This document shows positions 28,181 to 38,651 of a stretch of 64,000 nucleotides of DNA, in pieces. The DNA is from Pseudomonas promysalinigenes (GTDB lineage: Bacteria > Pseudomonadota > Gammaproteobacteria > Pseudomonadales > Pseudomonadaceae). Location of the stretch: the NCBI RefSeq assembly GCF_014269025.2, contig NZ_CP077094.1:4278001-4342000 (forward strand). Direction: 5' to 3'. The notes below the pieces were generated by a model. The model did not search any database. It saw nothing but the letters and a program-made list of their open reading frames with translations, and was not told the origin of the DNA. A program made the translations under genes and the position numbers. Positions within the stretch are counted from its first letter, which is position 1. The number at the start of each line of letters is the position of its first letter.

Positions 28181-29521
28181 TCAGACCACGCCCTGGGCCA
28201 GCATGGCATCGGCGACTTTCACGAAACCTGCAATGTTGGCACCTTTGACGTAGTTGACCTTGCCGTCGGCCTCTTCACCGTAATGGACGCAGGCATGGTG
28301 AATCGACTGCATGATGTTGTGTAGCTTGCTGTCCACTTCACCGGCCGTCCACAGCAGGCGCATGGCGTTCTGCGACATCTCAAGGCCCGATACGGCCACC
28401 CCACCGGCGTTGGACGCTTTGCCTGGGGCATAAAGGATGCCGGCATCGATGAACAAATCTACCGCTGCCAGCGTGGTAGGCATGTTGGCGCCCTCGGCTA
28501 CGCAGATGCAGCCGTTGCGTAGCAACGTGCGAGCGTCTTCGAGATCCAGCTCGTTCTGCGTGGCACACGGCAGCGCGATGTCGCATGGCAGGCTCCAGGG
28601 CGTCTGGCCCTTGCGGAACTCCAGGCCAAAGGCCTCGGCAAGCTCGCTGATGCGCCCGCGTGCGACGTTCTTGAGCTGCATCACCGCTTCCCATTGGGCT
28701 TCGGTCAGGCCGCCTTCGGCGTACAGCGTACCCTCGGAGTCGGACAGCGAAATCACCTTGCCGCCCAAGTCCATGACCTTGCGCGCAGCGTATTGGGCAA
28801 CATTGCCCGACCCGGAAATCGCCACGCGACGACCATCGACACGCAGGCCCTGGCGCTTGAGCATTTCTTCGGCGAAGTACACACAGCCATAGCCTGTGGC
28901 TTCAGGGCGGATCAGGCTACCGCCATAGGTCATGCCTTTGCCGGTCAGCACCGAGGTGAACTGGTTGGCCAGGCGCTTGTACTGGCCGAACATGAAGCCG
29001 ATTTCGCGGGCGCCAACGCCAATATCCCCGGCCGGCACATCGCAATCGGCGCCAATGTGGCGGTACAGCTCGCTCATGAAGGCTTGGCAGAAGCGCATCA
29101 CTTCAGCGTCGCTCTTGCCTTTGGGGTCGAAGTCCGAGCCTCCCTTACCGCCGCCCATCGGCAGCGAGGTGAGGGAATTCTTGAATACCTGTTCGAAGGC
29201 CAGGAACTTGAGCACGCTCAGGTTCACCGACGGGTGGAAACGCAGGCCACCTTTGTACGGCCCAATGGCGCTGCTCATCTGGATGCGATAGCCACGGTTG
29301 ACCTGGACCTTGCCCTGGTCATCGACCCACGACACCCGGAACAGAACAGCGCGCTCAGGCTCGACCATGCGTTCGAGGATGCCCGACTGCAGGTAGCGAG
29401 GGTTAGCCTCCAGAAACGGCCATAGTGTGCGCAGCACTTCTTCCACTGCCTGATGGAATTCGGGCTGGCCTGGGTCGCGCTGTTGAAGGCGTGCGAGGAA
29501 ACTGTCGACGGATTCGATCAT
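28181..29521 (-). CDS. gdhA: NADP-specific glutamate dehydrogenase
   Basis: 446 residues from the ATG at 29521, or 449 from that at 29530. The only ribosome-like sequence, GGTGAG, is correctly spaced for the shorter form. The enzyme makes glutamate from 2-oxoglutarate and ammonium. The substrate domain contains GPYKGGLRFHPSVN and PMGGGKGGSDFDPKGKSD. The nucleotide fold contains AISGSGNVAQYAARK, and GANMPTT lies in the C-terminal part. This is the hexameric, anabolic type. The upstream 290 bases hold its promoter; I saw no clear operator there. Confidence 0.95.
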   Translation of the reverse strand: MIESVDSFLARLQQRDPGQPEFHQAVEEVLRTLWPFLEANPRYLQSGILERMVEPERAVLFRVSWVDDQGKVQVNRGYRIQMSSAIGPYKGGLRFHPSVNLSVLKFLAFEQVFKNSLTSLPMGGGKGGSDFDPKGKSDAEVMRFCQAFMSELYRHIGADCDVPAGDIGVGAREIGFMFGQYKRLANQFTSVLTGKGMTYGGSLIRPEATGYGCVYFAEEMLKRQGLRVDGRRVAISGSGNVAQYAARKVMDLGGKVISLSDSEGTLYAEGGLTEAQWEAVMQLKNVARGRISELAEAFGLEFRKGQTPWSLPCDIALPCATQNELDLEDARTLLRNGCICVAEGANMPTTLAAVDLFIDAGILYAPGKASNAGGVAVSGLEMSQNAMRLLWTAGEVDSKLHNIMQSIHHACVHYGEEADGKVNYVKGANIAGFVKVADAMLAQGVV

Positions 29522-29777
29522 GGTAGACATCTCACCAAGAGGATTGGACTTATTGGTTTTTCCCGGAATGTACCAAGAAGCAATCGCACCGGAACAGGGC
29601 AAAATGTCGTTTTTATGAAATTATTTGGTGCGTTTTATATAAGTGTATACAAAAAGCAGTCTGTCGATGGCTTCATGGCCGATCAGCTCACTGCCACTTG
29701 AGCCCAGCGAAATGGGTGCTGCGTGTCATTGGCGCAGACGCAGGATTATTCGCGGTATGGGTAACGTCAGGCACAAA

Positions 29778-29801
29778 AATGGGGCCACGAAGGGCCCCAT
29801 T
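29778..29801 (-). terminator. Terminator of ettA
   Basis: Stem AATGGGGCC / GGCCCCATT with a 6-base loop, followed on the minus strand by TTTTG, 23 bases after the ettA stop. Confidence 0.85.
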
Positions 29802-29823
29802 CTTGTGCATCAAAAAGACTGGC

Positions 29824-31491
29824 TTACTGGGCCAGCTTCTTGTGCCGCACACGGTGAGGCTGGGCAGCAGCGTCACCCAAACGCTTCTTACGGTCGGCTT
29901 CGTATTCGGTGTAGTTACCTTCGAAGAACACCACGTTCGAATCGTCTTCGTACGCCAGGATGTGAGTGGCCACACGGTCCAGGAACCAACGGTCGTGGGA
30001 AATCACAATGGCAGCCCCCGGGAAGTCCAACAGGGCTTCTTCCAGCGAGCGAAGCGTCTCAACGTCAAGGTCGTTGGAAGGTTCGTCGAGCAGCAGGACG
30101 TTGCCGCCCTCCTTCAGGGTCAAAGCCAAGTGCAGGCGGCCACGCTCACCACCGGACAGGTCCTTGACGAACTTCTGCTGGTCGCCGCCTTTGAAGTTGA
30201 AGCGGCCAACGTAGGTGCGCGATGGAATCTCGTAGTTACCGATGCGGATCTGGTCGGAGCCGTCAGAGATCTGCTGGAACACGGTCTTGGCGCCATCGAG
30301 GTCTTCACGGCTCTGGTCCACACAGGCCAGCTGCACGGTTTCGCCGATCTCGATGCTGCCAGAGTCTGGCTGCTCTTTGCCCATCAGCATACGGAACAAA
30401 GTGGACTTACCTGCACCGTTACCACCAATAACGCCGACGATAGCGCCTTTTGGCATGGCGAAAGACAGGTTGTCGATCAACACGCGATCGCCGTAGCCCT
30501 TGGTAACGTTCTTGAATTCGATGACCTTGTCACCCAGGCGCGGGCCGGCCGGGATGTAGATCTCGTTGGTTTCGCTGCGCTTCTGGAATTCCTGCGACTG
30601 CATTTCTTCAAAGCGCTGCAGGCGAGCCTTGGATTTGGACTGACGAGCCTTGGCGCCTTTACGCACCCACTCCAGTTCCTCTTTCATCGCCTTCTCGTGG
30701 GCACTCTGCTGCTTGGACTCCTGCGCCAGACGCTCCGACTTGGCTTCCAGCCAGCCCGAGTAGTTGCCTTCGTACGGGATACCAGCGCCGCGGTCCAGCT
30801 CGAGGATCCAGCCGGCGACGTTGTCGAGGAAGTAACGGTCGTGGGTGATGGCAACCACGGTGCCGGGGAAGTCATGCAAGAAGCGCTCGAGCCAGGCTAC
30901 CGAGTCGGCGTCCAGGTGGTTGGTCGGCTCGTCCAGCAGCAGCATGTCAGGGGCCGACAGCAGCAAGCGGCACAGGGCCACGCGGCGCTTCTCACCACCG
31001 GACAAGTGCTCGATGCGGGCATCCCAGGCAGGCAGGCGCAGGGCGTCGGCGGCAACGTCCAGCTGACGCTCAAGGTTGTGGCCATCGGCAGCCTGCAGGA
31101 TGGCTTCGAGCTTGGCCTGTTCGGCGGCCAGCTTGTCGAAGTCGGCATCTGGCTCGGCGTAAGCCGCGTAGACTTCGTCCAGGCGAGCCTGGGCGTCCTT
31201 GATCACACTGACCGCTTCCTCGACCACTTCACGCACGGTCTTGTTAGGGTCCAGTTGCGGTTCCTGCGGCAGGTAACCTACGTTGATGTCGGGCATCGGA
31301 CGGGCTTCGCCGTCGAATTCCTTATCGACGCCAGCCATGATCCGCAGCAGGGTCGATTTACCGGCACCGTTCAGGCCGAGTACGCCAATCTTGGCGCCTG
31401 GGAAGAACGACAGGGAGATATTCTTGAGAATTTCCCGCTTCGGCGGCACGACTTTGCTCAGCCGATGCATGGTGTAGACGTATTGAGCCAA
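29824..31491 (-). CDS. ettA: Energy-dependent translational throttle protein EttA
   Basis: 555 residues, the exact family length, from a TTG start at 31491. AGAGGG lies 7 bases upstream, which is why I prefer it to the TTG at 31497. Two ABC ATPase domains lie on one chain: Walker A GLNGAGKST (about 39-47) and GGNGAGKST (about 350-358), with LSGGEKRR and LSGGERGR signatures. The arm insertion of domain 1 and the inter-domain linker rich in Arg/Lys (KGAKARQSKSKARLQRF) are present. It is an ABC-F protein that binds the ribosomal E site and gates translation at low ATP. Confidence 0.93.
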   Translation of the reverse strand: MAQYVYTMHRLSKVVPPKREILKNISLSFFPGAKIGVLGLNGAGKSTLLRIMAGVDKEFDGEARPMPDINVGYLPQEPQLDPNKTVREVVEEAVSVIKDAQARLDEVYAAYAEPDADFDKLAAEQAKLEAILQAADGHNLERQLDVAADALRLPAWDARIEHLSGGEKRRVALCRLLLSAPDMLLLDEPTNHLDADSVAWLERFLHDFPGTVVAITHDRYFLDNVAGWILELDRGAGIPYEGNYSGWLEAKSERLAQESKQQSAHEKAMKEELEWVRKGAKARQSKSKARLQRFEEMQSQEFQKRSETNEIYIPAGPRLGDKVIEFKNVTKGYGDRVLIDNLSFAMPKGAIVGVIGGNGAGKSTLFRMLMGKEQPDSGSIEIGETVQLACVDQSREDLDGAKTVFQQISDGSDQIRIGNYEIPSRTYVGRFNFKGGDQQKFVKDLSGGERGRLHLALTLKEGGNVLLLDEPSNDLDVETLRSLEEALLDFPGAAIVISHDRWFLDRVATHILAYEDDSNVVFFEGNYTEYEADRKKRLGDAAAQPHRVRHKKLAQ

Positions 31492-31674
31492 AACCAAGCC
31501 CTCTATCAGATAGGTAAAGACATCGACGATTGCCCCGGCATTGAGGGGGCAGGGGGATGTGTTTACGGGGTGTCATTGAACAAAGTCGACCATTCTACGC
31601 CAACGCGCAGCGTTGCACAGTGTGGTCGTATGGTGGCACGGGAGCATCGTGACCCTGAAGGCATCATGGCCTGG

Positions 31675-31750
31675 CCCGGCCCCTTCGCAGTTGAACCCGC
31701 TCACATTGACCTGGGCATCACTGTGGGAGCCAGGTGAACCGCGAGCGGGC
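31675..31750. repeat. Degenerate REP pair
   Basis: CGGCCCCTTCGCAGTTGAACC (31679-31699) and the inverted GGAGCCAGGTGAACCGCGAG resemble P. putida REP arms with several substitutions. They lie downstream of the small Cys/His protein gene and upstream of ettA. Confidence 0.55.
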
Positions 31751-31772
31751 CCGTGCAGCCGCCGAAAATGGC

Positions 31773-32189
31773 TCAGACGTGACGCTGTTTGCCAGCCTTG
31801 CCACGGGGCAGGCGGCTACGGCCTGCCTGCTCGGCCAGGCGCGCGGCGTAAGCGGCCTTGACGCTGAAGCCGCCGCTGCGAACGGGTTGCGTGGCAACGG
31901 TCGGCTCGCCAGCAGCCTTGCCAGCCGGCTTGGTCATGCCCGCCACAGGCACCTTTTCGACCGTCACCTGTGCCTTGGCAGTCTTGCGCAGCTCAGCCAG
32001 TGAGGGTGTCTTGTTTTTCGCGGCCCCTGCCGCCTCGGGTTTACCCAGCGAACGCTGGCAGGATTTGCAGGATACGTCCGTGGTCACGGCAGTGCTGACA
32101 AGGGTCTGACTGCTGCGCCCACAGGCGGAATCGAGGCCATTGGTGGAAAAGTGAGTAACCAAAACGGAACATCTCCGATACGTTGTCAT
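31773..32189 (-). CDS. Small putative zinc-binding protein
   Basis: 138 residues. The N-terminal 45 residues contain H-x10-C...C-x2-C: THFSTNGLDSACG followed by TDVSCKSCQRSL. This matches a short zinc-knuckle pattern common in small phage and bacterial proteins. The rest is basic and rich in Ala, Lys and Thr, with a GGFSVKAAYAARLAEQAG helix and an Arg/Lys end, so nucleic-acid binding is possible. No good ribosome site precedes the ATG at 32189. The gene overlaps the 5' end of the longest frame of the divergent PAS-GGDEF-EAL gene, another reason to start that gene later. Confidence 0.65.
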   Translation of the reverse strand: MTTYRRCSVLVTHFSTNGLDSACGRSSQTLVSTAVTTDVSCKSCQRSLGKPEAAGAAKNKTPSLAELRKTAKAQVTVEKVPVAGMTKPAGKAAGEPTVATQPVRSGGFSVKAAYAARLAEQAGRSRLPRGKAGKQRHV

Positions 32190-32422
32190 TGAAGCGGGCG
32201 GCATTCTCGCACAGGATGCAGGGGCTTGCCGAACGGCTGCGCAGCACGACGACCATCGGCCTCGGACAATCGAGCTGGCACATTGCCACAATCACAGGCA
32301 TGCTAGCCCGTTCGAATGTCCGGCTTTATAGTGCGCCCTCACGGTCAAGGCTCGTGCAGACACCGGCATATACCGTGCATGTTCCTACCCTGCCATCGCC
32401 AGCCCAATCGCAGGACCAACGC

Positions 32423-35400
32423 TTGACCAATCTCAAACCTTCGACCCTGCTGCGCCCCGCTCCGTCGGCCCCAGTCGCTTCGCTGCGGGGTTCGGTCAAA
32501 GGTGCGTTGGCCCTGCTGGCATTGATCCTGCTGGGGTTGCTGCTGTGGCAACTGCTCGCGCAGTTCCGCCACACCCAGGACGACCAGCGCCTGCAGCACC
32601 TCAATGCCAGTGCAGAACTCGCCGACCACCTGGGCCTGAACATGGCGCTCAAAGCCCAGCAGGCCCTCACTGTGCTCCAGCCTTACGTCAAAGCACCGGC
32701 GGCCGATGCGATGCCCAGTCTGCTGGCCACACTGCGCGAGCGCCTGTCTGATCTGCAGGACCTGGCGTGGCTGGACGAGGCTGGGCAGGTACGCAGCGAC
32801 AGCCTGGAGGGCAGCCCCGACCGCCAGTTCATTGACGAGCTGCTGGGGTTGAGTCAAGGCCGGAATTTTTTCTACACCAACGCCGCAGACAATCGCACCC
32901 TCTACCTGCTGCTGCGTCAGACGACCGAACAAGGCCGCGGCTACTGGCTGCTGCGCCTGTCACCTAACTATTACCAAGTGCTCACTACCCACCTGGATAG
33001 CCCTGGGCATCCACTCTGGCTGCTGGAAAACAGCCGCACCGGCGAGGTACTGGAACGCCATGCTCCGGTACAAACCAGTGATGAGCCGCTGCAAAGCGTG
33101 ATGCTCGCCTTCATCGACAACAGCACCTGGCAGTTGCGCGGCCTGTTCGACGCCGGCCAGGCTCGGAAGAACCTGCTGCCAGCCCTGATTGGCAAGTGCC
33201 TGCTGGCGCTGCTCTGTGCCCTGCTGCCGGTGTTGGCGCTGATCAGCATGCGCCGGCGCCAGCGTGCCTTGCACGAGGACCGTCGGCGCTACCACGAAAT
33301 CTTCGAAGGCACAGGCGTAGCGCTGTGCGTGCTCGACCTGTCGAGCCTGCCTGGGCAGCTTGACCGCTATCATCTGCGCAACCTGGCCGGGCTCAAGCAA
33401 AGCCTGGCACTGGACCCTGGTTTGCGCCGTGCGCTGCTGCAAGAGCTCAAGATCACCGAGATCAACCAGGTGGCGCGCCACCTGCTCAACGTGCAATGTC
33501 ACGAAGGGGCTTGGCAACGCTTGATCGACGGCAGCGGAGACGGCCGTGAAAGCGTGGGCATGCAACTGATCGACGCGCTGATCGAGCAACGCCCAACCCT
33601 GGAACTTGAAGTGCGCCTGTCCGCGCCGCTGGGTGGCGAGCTGCACCTGTGGCTGATGGCGCGCCTGCCACAAGAGCGTCGCGACTATCAGGCGGTGATC
33701 CTGAGCATCAGCGATATCACCAGCCGCAAACAGGTAGAACTGTCGTTGCTGGAGCGTGAAAGCTTCTGGTCCGACGTGGTGCGTACCGTGCCGGACCAGC
33801 TCTACGTGCAGGACGTGCTTAGCCAGCGAATGATCTTCAGCAACCGTCACCTGGGCCAAACCCTGGGCTACGACCGCACCCAGCTTGCCCAGATGGGCGA
33901 TCGTTTCTGGGAGTTGCTGCTGCACCCTGAAGATGCCGAGCACTACCGGGCGCTGCGTCAGCAACAACGCGATCTTGCCCCCAGCCAGTCGCTGCACACG
34001 CAACTGCGCTTCCGCCACCATGACGGTGGCTGGCGCTGCTACGAGATTCGCGAGCAGGTGCTGACCCGCGATGAAGAAGGCTTGGTGACCCGCATCATCG
34101 GCATAGGCAAGGATGTCACGGTGCAGATCGAGGCCAGCCAGTCGCTGCGCGACAGCGAACAACGCTATCGCATGCTTGCCGAAAGCATCAGCGACGTTAT
34201 CTTTTCCACCGACAGCCGCCTGCAACTGAACTACCTCAGCCCGTCGGTGCAGGCCGTGCTGGGTTACCAGGCCGAGTGGATCTTCGCCAACGGCTGGCAA
34301 TCGATCATCGCCAACCCCGCTCAGCTCACCGGCATCTACAGCCTGATGGAGCGGGTGAGCAAAGCCTTGGGTGACAGCGAACTGCTGGAGCGTCTGCGCA
34401 GCCAGCTGCCAACGCAGCTGTTCTTGTTCGACTGCATGCGCGCCGATGGCCGCAAAATCCCCATCGAACTGCGGCTGGTGCTGGTGTGGGACGATCAGCA
34501 ACGCTTCCAGGGCGTGCTTGGGGTTGGCCGTGACATCAGCCAGCAGCGTCGTGCGGAAAAAGACCTGCGCATGGCCGCGACGGTTTTCGAGCATTCCACC
34601 TCGGCGATCCTCATCACCGATCCAGCAGGTTACATCGTGCAGGCCAACGAAGCATTCAGCCGGGTCAGCGGCTACGCGGTCAGCGATGTGCTCGACCAGT
34701 TGCCGGCCATGCTGGTGGTCGAGGACCAGCAGGAAAGCCACTTGCGCTACGTACTCAAGCAACTTCACCAGCGCGGCAGCTGGGAAGGCGAAGTGTGGCT
34801 CAAGCGCCGCGACGGCGACCGCTACCCAGCCTGGGTCGGCATCACCGCGGTGCTGGACGACGAGGGCGACCTGGCCAGCTATGTATGCTTTTTCACCGAC
34901 ATCAGCGAGCGCAAGGCTAGCGAACAGCGCATTCATCGCCTGGCCTACTACGACGCCCTGACGCACCTACCCAACCGCACGTTGTTCCAGGACCGGCTGC
35001 ACACCGCGCTGCAACAGGCCGAGCGGCAGAAGTCTTGGGTTGTGCTGATGTTCCTTGACCTGGACCGCTTCAAGCCGATCAACGACTCCCTGGGCCATGC
35101 GGCAGGCGACCGCATGCTCAAGGACATGGCTCTGCGCCTGCTGGCCTGCGTCGACGAAGACGATACAGTGGCGCGCATGGGCGGCGACGAGTTCACCTTA
35201 CTGCTGCAACCACGCGCCACCCGTGACATGGCCTTGAACCGAGCCATTCATGTTGCCGAAAACATCCTCGGCGGCCTGGTGCGGCCGTTCGTGCTCGAAG
35301 GCCGTGAGTTTTTCGTCACCGCCAGCATCGGTATTGCACTCAGCCCGCAGGATGGCAACGAGCTGAGCCAGTTGATGAAGAACGCCGACACCGCCATGTA

Positions 35401-36253
35401 CCACGCCAAAGAGCGCGGCAAGAACAACTTCCAGTTCTATCAGACCGAAATGAACGCCAGCGCCCTGGAGCGCCTGGAGCTGGAAAGCGACCTGCGCCAC
35501 GCCTTGGAACAGAACGAGTTCATCCTCTATTACCAGCCGCAGTTCAGCGGTGACGGCAAGCGCCTTACCGGTGCCGAGGCGCTGCTGCGCTGGCGCCACC
35601 CGACTCGAGGGCTGGTACCGCCTGGGGATTTCATCCCGGTCATCGAAGAGTTGGGGCTGGTGGTGGATGTTGGCGACTGGGTGCTGCGCGAGGCCAGCCG
35701 CCAGCTCAAGCACTGGCACAAGAACAAGGTACGTGTGCCGAAGGTGTCGGTGAACATCTCGGCGCGGCAATTCTCCGATGGCCAACTGGGCACGCGTATC
35801 GCAACCATTCTCGAGGAAACCAACCTGCCACCGGCGTGCCTGGAGCTGGAGCTGACCGAAAGCATCCTGATGCGTGAGGTCGATGAAGCAATGCAGATTC
35901 TGGCCAGCCTGAAGAACCTGGGCCTGAGCATCGCGGTCGACGACTTCGGCACCGGTTACTCGTCGCTGAACTACCTCAAGCAGTTCCCAATCGACGTGCT
36001 GAAAATTGACCGCACGTTCGTCGACGGCCTGCCCGAAGGCGAGCAGGACGCGCAGATCGCTCGGGCTATCATCGCCATGGCCCACAGCCTGAACCTGGCG
36101 GTGATCGCCGAAGGTGTCGAGACCCATGAACAACTGGAGTTCCTGCGCGAGCATGGCTGCGACGAAGTCCAGGGCTACCTGTTCGGGCGGCCGATGCCGG
36201 CCCATCAGTTCGAGGCGCAGTTCTCCAACGAAACGCTGTTCATGTTTCAGTGA
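32423..36253 (+). CDS. Membrane PAS-GGDEF-EAL protein (c-di-GMP turnover)
   Basis: 1276 residues from a TTG start at 32423 (AGGA 7 bases upstream). The frame is open from 32183, but the earlier part is not protein-like. A first membrane helix (about 26-46), a periplasmic sensor region (about 47-250) and a second helix (about 251-276) lead to three or four PAS folds (about 290-860). A GGDEF domain follows with an intact GGDEF motif (920-924), and then an EAL domain with intact EAL (1052-1054), ELTES, DDFGTGYSSL and LKID. Both cyclase and phosphodiesterase active sites look complete, so the protein may switch between making and degrading c-di-GMP. Confidence 0.9.
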   Translation: MTNLKPSTLLRPAPSAPVASLRGSVKGALALLALILLGLLLWQLLAQFRHTQDDQRLQHLNASAELADHLGLNMALKAQQALTVLQPYVKAPAADAMPSLLATLRERLSDLQDLAWLDEAGQVRSDSLEGSPDRQFIDELLGLSQGRNFFYTNAADNRTLYLLLRQTTEQGRGYWLLRLSPNYYQVLTTHLDSPGHPLWLLENSRTGEVLERHAPVQTSDEPLQSVMLAFIDNSTWQLRGLFDAGQARKNLLPALIGKCLLALLCALLPVLALISMRRRQRALHEDRRRYHEIFEGTGVALCVLDLSSLPGQLDRYHLRNLAGLKQSLALDPGLRRALLQELKITEINQVARHLLNVQCHEGAWQRLIDGSGDGRESVGMQLIDALIEQRPTLELEVRLSAPLGGELHLWLMARLPQERRDYQAVILSISDITSRKQVELSLLERESFWSDVVRTVPDQLYVQDVLSQRMIFSNRHLGQTLGYDRTQLAQMGDRFWELLLHPEDAEHYRALRQQQRDLAPSQSLHTQLRFRHHDGGWRCYEIREQVLTRDEEGLVTRIIGIGKDVTVQIEASQSLRDSEQRYRMLAESISDVIFSTDSRLQLNYLSPSVQAVLGYQAEWIFANGWQSIIANPAQLTGIYSLMERVSKALGDSELLERLRSQLPTQLFLFDCMRADGRKIPIELRLVLVWDDQQRFQGVLGVGRDISQQRRAEKDLRMAATVFEHSTSAILITDPAGYIVQANEAFSRVSGYAVSDVLDQLPAMLVVEDQQESHLRYVLKQLHQRGSWEGEVWLKRRDGDRYPAWVGITAVLDDEGDLASYVCFFTDISERKASEQRIHRLAYYDALTHLPNRTLFQDRLHTALQQAERQKSWVVLMFLDLDRFKPINDSLGHAAGDRMLKDMALRLLACVDEDDTVARMGGDEFTLLLQPRATRDMALNRAIHVAENILGGLVRPFVLEGREFFVTASIGIALSPQDGNELSQLMKNADTAMYHAKERGKNNFQFYQTEMNASALERLELESDLRHALEQNEFILYYQPQFSGDGKRLTGAEALLRWRHPTRGLVPPGDFIPVIEELGLVVDVGDWVLREASRQLKHWHKNKVRVPKVSVNISARQFSDGQLGTRIATILEETNLPPACLELELTESILMREVDEAMQILASLKNLGLSIAVDDFGTGYSSLNYLKQFPIDVLKIDRTFVDGLPEGEQDAQIARAIIAMAHSLNLAVIAEGVETHEQLEFLREHGCDEVQGYLFGRPMPAHQFEAQFSNETLFMFQ

Positions 36254-36552
36254 ACAGTACAGTGCAGTGGGAGTAAATGTCCTGGCTGCGCAGGCCCCGC
36301 GAACATCGACGCAGCCGCTGCGATCCACCGCGCCGCAGGCTTCGCGCAAACCCCGCACAAAGCCCGCGTCATGGCTAAATCCTGGGCAAAAAAACGGACT
36401 CAAAAGTCAACTCCCGTGACCAGCCAGCCCAGACACGGCGCGGGATGCAACATGAAGCCCATTGGTCCGCGACTTGATGCCACTTCATATGCCAGGCGCG
36501 GATCAATCGGTTAGAATGCCCCCCCAAATTACCCCGATCCTTGAGGACCGCC

Positions 36553-37806
<1,254 letters not shown>

Positions 37807-37828
37807 TTGGCGAACGCCTGATGTGAGG

Positions 37829-37855
37829 AAGCCCGGCCATGTGCCGGGCTTTTTC
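37829..37855 (+). terminator. Terminator of glyA
   Basis: Stem AGCCCGGC / GCCGGGCT with a CATGT loop and a following TTTTT run, 23 bases after the stop. Confidence 0.92.
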
Positions 37856-37950
37856 GTTTCATCTTGCCGTGCGGTACAGGTTCCAGGTGGGGCCGCCGTC
37901 GCATGGGGACTACCTTGGGGCCTCGATCAGCTGCCCTAGCGGAGGGCCTC

Positions 37951-38544
37951 ATGCCTACTGATGTAGAACGCTCATTCACTGCCAACCTGCAGGTGGACGG
38001 TTACCCGGTCAACGTGCTGGGCAACATGACCACAGGGCCAGTAGTGCTCGCCAGCCCACATAAGCTTCCAGCCTACGGGGTGAATGGCACCCATACCCTG
38101 GGCATGCTCGATGCACTGGACAAAGACTGGAGCCATGAGCAGGAGCTCGGGCTGATCAGCTTCGACAAAGCCCCCCAGCCGCCGACGCTGTTGCTGTACT
38201 TTCGCTACAGCCAAGCGGGCTACCGTATTTATCTGCGAAGCGGGCCGCACTTCGGCAAAGGAGTATTCACCACTGCCGATGGTCTGGTGAACGTGCAACC
38301 GACCAAGCCTACCTACCCCACCCAGTGGCAACTCATAGACGCGCAACGCGATGCACCGTTCGACGTTTACCAGGTCAGTGAAAACCAGTGCGATATTCGC
38401 GCGACCAACCCAGATGGGCACCCACTGGAGGTACATGGGTTGTTTCCAGTGGGTGGATTTCTGGCCTGCTACCCCGCAGCCCACTCCAGCACCCTAAACC
38501 TGATCATTCTCGAACGCGGCGTGGACTGGCTCAATCCAGGCTGA
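37951..38544 (+). CDS. Hypothetical protein
   Basis: 197 residues starting MPTDVERSFTANLQVDGYPVNVLGNM from an ATG with GGAGGG 5 bases upstream. No signal peptide and no membrane helix. The sequence has many aromatic and beta-type segments (LLLYFRYSQAGYRIYLRSGPHFGKG), suggesting a compact beta-rich, possibly lectin- or fascin-like fold. That is only an impression from composition. No family is recognised. Confidence 0.65.
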   Translation: MPTDVERSFTANLQVDGYPVNVLGNMTTGPVVLASPHKLPAYGVNGTHTLGMLDALDKDWSHEQELGLISFDKAPQPPTLLLYFRYSQAGYRIYLRSGPHFGKGVFTTADGLVNVQPTKPTYPTQWQLIDAQRDAPFDVYQVSENQCDIRATNPDGHPLEVHGLFPVGGFLACYPAAHSSTLNLIILERGVDWLNPG

Positions 38545-38651
38545 CCTCAAAGCGCTGGCGGCGCGAGCTGGGCCATGTAATCACTGCCCACTCGACGCCG
38601 GCGCGTATTACCCTGTGCACCGATGACCATTTCCAAGCACAGGCCACCCAT

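Noticed and set aside
29698..31737. 679-codon open frame opposite ettA
   Set aside because: Antisense shadow of a high-GC gene. EttA on the other strand has complete ABC-F motifs and exact family length.
31773..32301. Apparent frameshift joining the frame that starts at 32301 to the one ending at 31773
   Set aside because: Both frames contain a CxxC, which first suggested a broken gene. However, the second frame has a complete H-C-C-C pattern and its own ATG at 32189, so an intact 138-residue protein explains the data better.
32183..32422. Longer N-terminus for the PAS-GGDEF-EAL protein
   Set aside because: The first 80 codons overlap the divergent small gene and read unlike protein, while a TTG with AGGA at 32423 gives a normal membrane-protein start.
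36254..36552. Riboswitch or leader structure before glyA
   Set aside because: No conserved glycine, SAM or folate riboswitch core could be recognised; only the ribosome site is clear.
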